Positions 14,130 to 14,726 of a stretch of 14,726 nt of DNA are shown here, one piece after another. Numbering within the stretch: position 1 is the first letter of the stretch; each line of letters opens with the position of its first letter. The notes under the pieces were generated by a model, which saw only the letters and a list, made by a program, of their open reading frames with translations, was not told the origin of the DNA and searched no databases. The translations under genes were made by a program, and so were the position numbers. The stretch is from an uncultured Paracoccaceae bacterium (GTDB lineage: Bacteria > Pseudomonadota > Alphaproteobacteria > Rhodobacterales > Rhodobacteraceae), in NCBI GenBank assembly GCA_937907485.1, contig CALESR010000251.1:1-14726 (forward strand), in the 5' to 3' direction.

Positions 14130-14153
14130 GTAGGGTGCGTGCTTGCACGCACC
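14130..14153 (+). repeat. REP-like hairpin, copy 8
   Basis: GTAG followed by GGTGCGTGC, a TT centre and GCACGCACC. It lies four bases beyond the lpxK stop, upstream of the peptidase gene, and is inverted relative to copies 5-7, so copies of this family flank the accessory patch. Confidence 0.85.
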
Positions 14154-14156
14154 GCC

Positions 14157-14726
14157 TCACAGCCCCAGTGCGCTCAGCAGTCCCGCCTCGTCGCCCAGCG
14201 ACAGGCGCACGGGCACGGTCAGCACCTTGCGGCGTTGATCGAGCGGCAGGCGGACGGCGTCCTTTTCGGTGGTGACGAGTTGGGCGCGCAGGGACTTGGC
14301 CTCGGCCTGCAGGCGGGAGAACAGCGCGGGGCTGAGGGGTTGGTGGTCATCGAGCGCCTGCGTGCGCAGGACCTCGGCGCCAAGGCCGCGCAGGGTGTCG
14401 AAGAATTTCTGCGGGCGGCCGATCCCGGCAAAGGCCAGCGCGCGCAGGCCGGGCCAGTGCATGCCGGTGTTCAGCGGGTCGAGCGTGCCGGTGAAGAGGG
14501 GGGTTGCGGTCAGCGCGGCGCGCCAGTCGGCGGCAAAGCGGGCGCGGGCCTCGGGCGGGCCGATCACCAGCAGGGCGCTGGCGCGGGTCAGGCCGGTGGC
14601 GACGGGTTCGCGCAGCGGCCCGGCGGGGATGCAGCGCCCGTTGCCCCAGCCCGCCCCGGCATCGACCACCACCAGCGCGGCGGATTTCACCACCGAGGGG
14701 TTCTGCAAGCCGTCGTCGAGCAGCAC
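14157..14726 (-). CDS. lpxK: LpxK, tetraacyldisaccharide 4'-kinase (C-terminal part)
   Basis: LpxK phosphorylates the 4' position of the lipid A disaccharide precursor at the inner membrane. Only the last 189 residues are in the window; the start, the membrane anchor and the Walker A loop lie beyond position 14726. Family marks are clear: LLLDDGLQNP at the beginning, GWGNGRCIPAGPLREP (about 27-42 of the visible part), FAGIGRPQKFFDTLR, and VTTEKDAVRLP near the end. The full family length is about 330 residues, so roughly 140 are missing. The gene ends at TGA 14157-14159 and is followed by repeat copy 8. It marks conserved core chromosome next to the accessory patch. Confidence 0.95.
   Translation of the reverse strand: MLLDDGLQNPSVVKSAALVVVDAGAGWGNGRCIPAGPLREPVATGLTRASALLVIGPPEARARFAADWRAALTATPLFTGTLDPLNTGMHWPGLRALAFAGIGRPQKFFDTLRGLGAEVLRTQALDDHQPLSPALFSRLQAEAKSLRAQLVTTEKDAVRLPLDQRRKVLTVPVRLSLGDEAGLLSALGL

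Overview
The window is high-GC DNA (about 70% in sampled coding rows) from an alphaproteobacterium, most likely a member of the Rhodobacterales (Rhodobacter/Roseobacter/Paracoccus relatives). This rests on GC content, codon use, many ATGA/GTGA stop-start overlaps, an aerobic box cluster, cobQ and lpxK of alphaproteobacterial type, and intergenic repeats of a kind I associate with that order. The assignment is inference; there is no rRNA or other marker.

Layout: (1) 65-1248, two overlapping genes, an alpha/beta hydrolase and a DUF309 protein. (2) 1249-6379, the aerobic benzoyl-CoA (box) operon: a promoter with a TGCA-N6-TGCA operator, boxC, boxB, a 47-codon Cys-rich ORF (4651-4794), boxA and a 4-hydroxybenzoyl-CoA-thioesterase-like gene. 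(3) 6380-11142, boxR (HTH plus shikimate-kinase-like domain) heading a fully overlapping chain: a degenerate 3-hydroxyacyl-CoA-dehydrogenase-like protein, an FAD monooxygenase, a DUF2783 protein and an M20 (hippurate-hydrolase-like) amidohydrolase, followed by two hairpins. (4) cobQ (11231-12688). (5) 12689-13001, a gene-free stretch with a perfect palindrome and three tandem repeat units. (6) 13002-14006, a lower-GC accessory patch on the minus strand: the C-terminal remnant of a DNA methyltransferase and an exported papain-like cysteine peptidase. (7) 14157-14726, the C-terminal part of lpxK on the minus strand, running off the window.

How it works together: BoxA passes electrons from NADPH through FAD and two [4Fe-4S] clusters to the di-iron epoxidase BoxB, which forms 2,3-epoxybenzoyl-CoA; BoxC opens the ring. 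The thioesterase probably relieves CoA trapping. BoxR is expected to sense benzoyl-CoA and control the operon through the operator that overlaps its -10 box. Benzoate-CoA ligase and boxD (semialdehyde dehydrogenase) are not in the window. The genes coupled to boxR look like a peripheral route that could feed benzoate, for example from hippurate-like amides; this is inference.

The least-described items are: the Cys-rich microprotein, whose Cx2Cx2Cx3C spacing matches a [4Fe-4S] motif and which overlaps boxA; the pseudo-dehydrogenase and flavoenzyme block coupled to boxR; and eight copies of a REP-like hairpin with a GTAG foot, arranged as inverted pairs between box genes, three tandem copies after cobQ, and one copy beyond the accessory patch.
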